A DNA stretch of 64,000 nt from contig JBJKOY010000213.1 of the NCBI GenBank assembly GCA_046706945.1, positions 1-64,000 of the forward strand, given 5' to 3'. Both the position numbers and the translations under genes were made by a program. This document shows positions 63,801 to 64,000 of this stretch, piece by piece (within the stretch, counting starts at the first letter, position 1; every line of letters begins with the position of its first letter). The DNA comes from FEN-1297 sp046706945 (lineage in GTDB: Bacteria > Bacteroidota > Ignavibacteria > Ignavibacteriales > Ignavibacteriaceae). The notes under the pieces are model-generated. The model saw only the letters and a program-made list of their open reading frames with translations, made no database searches and was not told where the DNA came from.

Positions 63801-64000
63801 CAAAGATTTCTTCCGTGCGCCGGACGGAATTTTATGGTCGTTCTTCGGAACGGAACTGAGCCCCTTCATTAACAAGGGGAACTGGAGCGTCAACAAATGG
63901 GAAGGATCGGGAATAAATATTTCTAATAATTTTATTGAGTCGTTAAAAAAAGCCGATCTGATTTCGGGTACGCTGTTTAAGAACGGGAATATGAAAATAT
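60883..64000 (+). CDS. tssM: Type VI secretion inner-membrane protein TssM (IcmF), cut by window end
   Basis: The frame opens at ATG 60883 (MNFLNKLKDPLLIAV) and stays open for 1,039 codons to the last base, so only the C-terminal end is missing; typical TssM proteins have 1,100-1,300 residues. Two membrane helices (about 8-30 and 38-57) are followed by the cytoplasmic GTPase-like domain, with Walker A GPSAAGKTT (130-138) and the FLDTAGRY segment. A third helix (about 432-452) leads to the periplasmic region. It spans the envelope to meet TssJ. The intact Walker motif suggests nucleotide use, which is variable in the family. Confidence 0.92.
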   Translation, partial: MNFLNKLKDPLLIAVITFILISVLFYIFGVIFRIPMIYRIGIIIFILLIIVIISLYIRMKEIQNAGQIEQSINSQADDQMRNVSPEKKAEIEQFKKQLEAAITSLKNSKLAKGKRGKAALYALPWYVLIGPSAAGKTTAIQNSGLEFPFGKEGFRGVGGTRNCDWFFSTKGIFLDTAGRYVTQSEDKPEWFAFLDTLKKNRKRKPVNGVLVAINIDLIINSGKDQLFEQARNIRLRIDELIEKLGMNFPVYLIFTKCDLIRGFVEYYGDFSETEREQLWGATLTPKQQFDPDPKSVFEEEFNKLSEKLFEIRNVRLSGPLKREQRSRVFLFPFQFKSLMPKLAYLAAEVFQPNPYQDNPIFRGFYFTSGTQEGVPLDLAIREIAKLFNLPESAGEGSAPLSETKSYFIKELLNNVVVGDQNYTAGRTRSAAKKINFSRNAAAFASSAALILLCSFTFIGYNGSSTMLKKIAGTSKTFTGINWSGDLINTFKKSDSLRSLIVNIKNGAANESFIDFGMDRSKEFSEYLRKLYLLRSENFFTRTIYSDISKELNEYAGGKDLPAGEIYNKLKAYLLLGDERNRLDTTKFKFLTEEFAALLRSRYLNLYPVASSAEKDTLEKLFYNYVSFFVSQLKDKDVYAVNNDKLLINLVRNRIQYKPNAETIYAGIIQNAAGQYSSDLTLEKAIGGRYSIMMSAGSKVPFIYTQTGWSTYIKKALEEELKNPARDDWVLGKTATNAENGYGFNSEEMKAKLLNLYCSDYLNTWIRFLQSIRYGNFETVPAASENMKLLSDPVNSPTAIVLKFFSEQLQIFPGMQGQDSARQKSGEFISPDYLNRNLLSEINKYRTFVNGTQGGAPGSDLNAVIGQYAALGAVLESIKGGQDLAKDYAVKVLNRGAVELPTAVRTVKGSAYNLPELQSLFVEPVMLTWKSILSDASQYLNHAWKTKVSDTFNNTLSNNYPFKNNGSDAPIQDFKDFFRAPDGILWSFFGTELSPFINKGNWSVNKWEGSGINISNNFIESLKKADLISGTLFKNGNMKI

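Noticed and set aside
1..64000. tRNA, rRNA, CRISPR arrays, prophage or integrase genes
   Set aside because: I looked for these and saw no supporting sequence. The only mobile-element-like feature is the non-coding inverted-repeat element at 44477-44734.

Overview
The window looks like a chromosome segment of a member of the Ignavibacteria or a close relative in the Bacteroidota/Chlorobi group. Five secreted proteins end in the Por/type IX secretion sorting domain (the NYPNPFNP...GxYxxxFD...SGIYxYRL...KKMxLLK pattern). Two large TonB-dependent receptors carry carboxypeptidase-regulatory N-termini and end in Phe. Glycan-degrading enzymes are abundant, and many starts are TTG or GTG. Neither TonB receptor has a SusD partner, unlike the classical Bacteroidales layout. 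No rRNA, tRNA or CRISPR was seen. The assignment comes from protein features only.

Layout. (1) 267-2582, minus: an unknown secreted protein and an OmpA-domain protein. (2) 2813-15441: a trehalose or alpha-glucoside locus. A TonB receptor and a periplasmic GH65 enzyme run leftward. Divergently, a membrane-anchored solute-binding protein, a histidine kinase and a sigma-54 response regulator form a probable three-component sensor, followed by an MFS sugar transporter and a GH37 trehalase. (3) 15678-18380: an AhpD-like protein, an MFS exporter and three decayed gene remnants. (4) 18648-41230: a 22-kb uronate/amino-sugar utilization locus, all rightward: GH28, TonB receptor, secreted beta-helix protein, GntR/LacI-type regulator, GH2 beta-glucuronidase, Na+/solute symporter, an unknown toroid enzyme, a second beta-helix protein, an Nramp-like transporter without metal ligands, a TIM-barrel isomerase, GH20, GH105, a NagB-like enzyme and glycerate kinase. 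(5) 41530-48707: a GH39-like sorted enzyme, a SpoIIE phosphatase, a MITE-like inverted-repeat element, the hydroxyproline dehydratase pair hypE-hypD, and a secreted nuclease. (6) 49055-56679: three large type IX-sorted proteins: a UshA-like phosphatase, a protein with an internal 744-bp tandem duplication, and a 14-repeat delta-60 protein. (7) 57102-64000: the start of a type VI secretion operon (FHA/TagH, TssJ, TssK, TssL, TssM), cut by the window end.

How it works together (inference). In region 2 the receptor imports an alpha-glucoside, GH65 trims it in the periplasm, the MFS protein imports disaccharide, the trehalase splits it, and the three-component system senses it from the periplasmic side. 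In region 4 the enzyme set (lyase-fold proteins, unsaturated-uronyl hydrolase, beta-glucuronidase, beta-hexosaminidase, NagB-like enzyme) fits a polymer alternating glucuronate and N-acetylhexosamine. With hydroxyproline dehydratase nearby, animal extracellular matrix or plant arabinogalactan-protein are possible nutrient sources.
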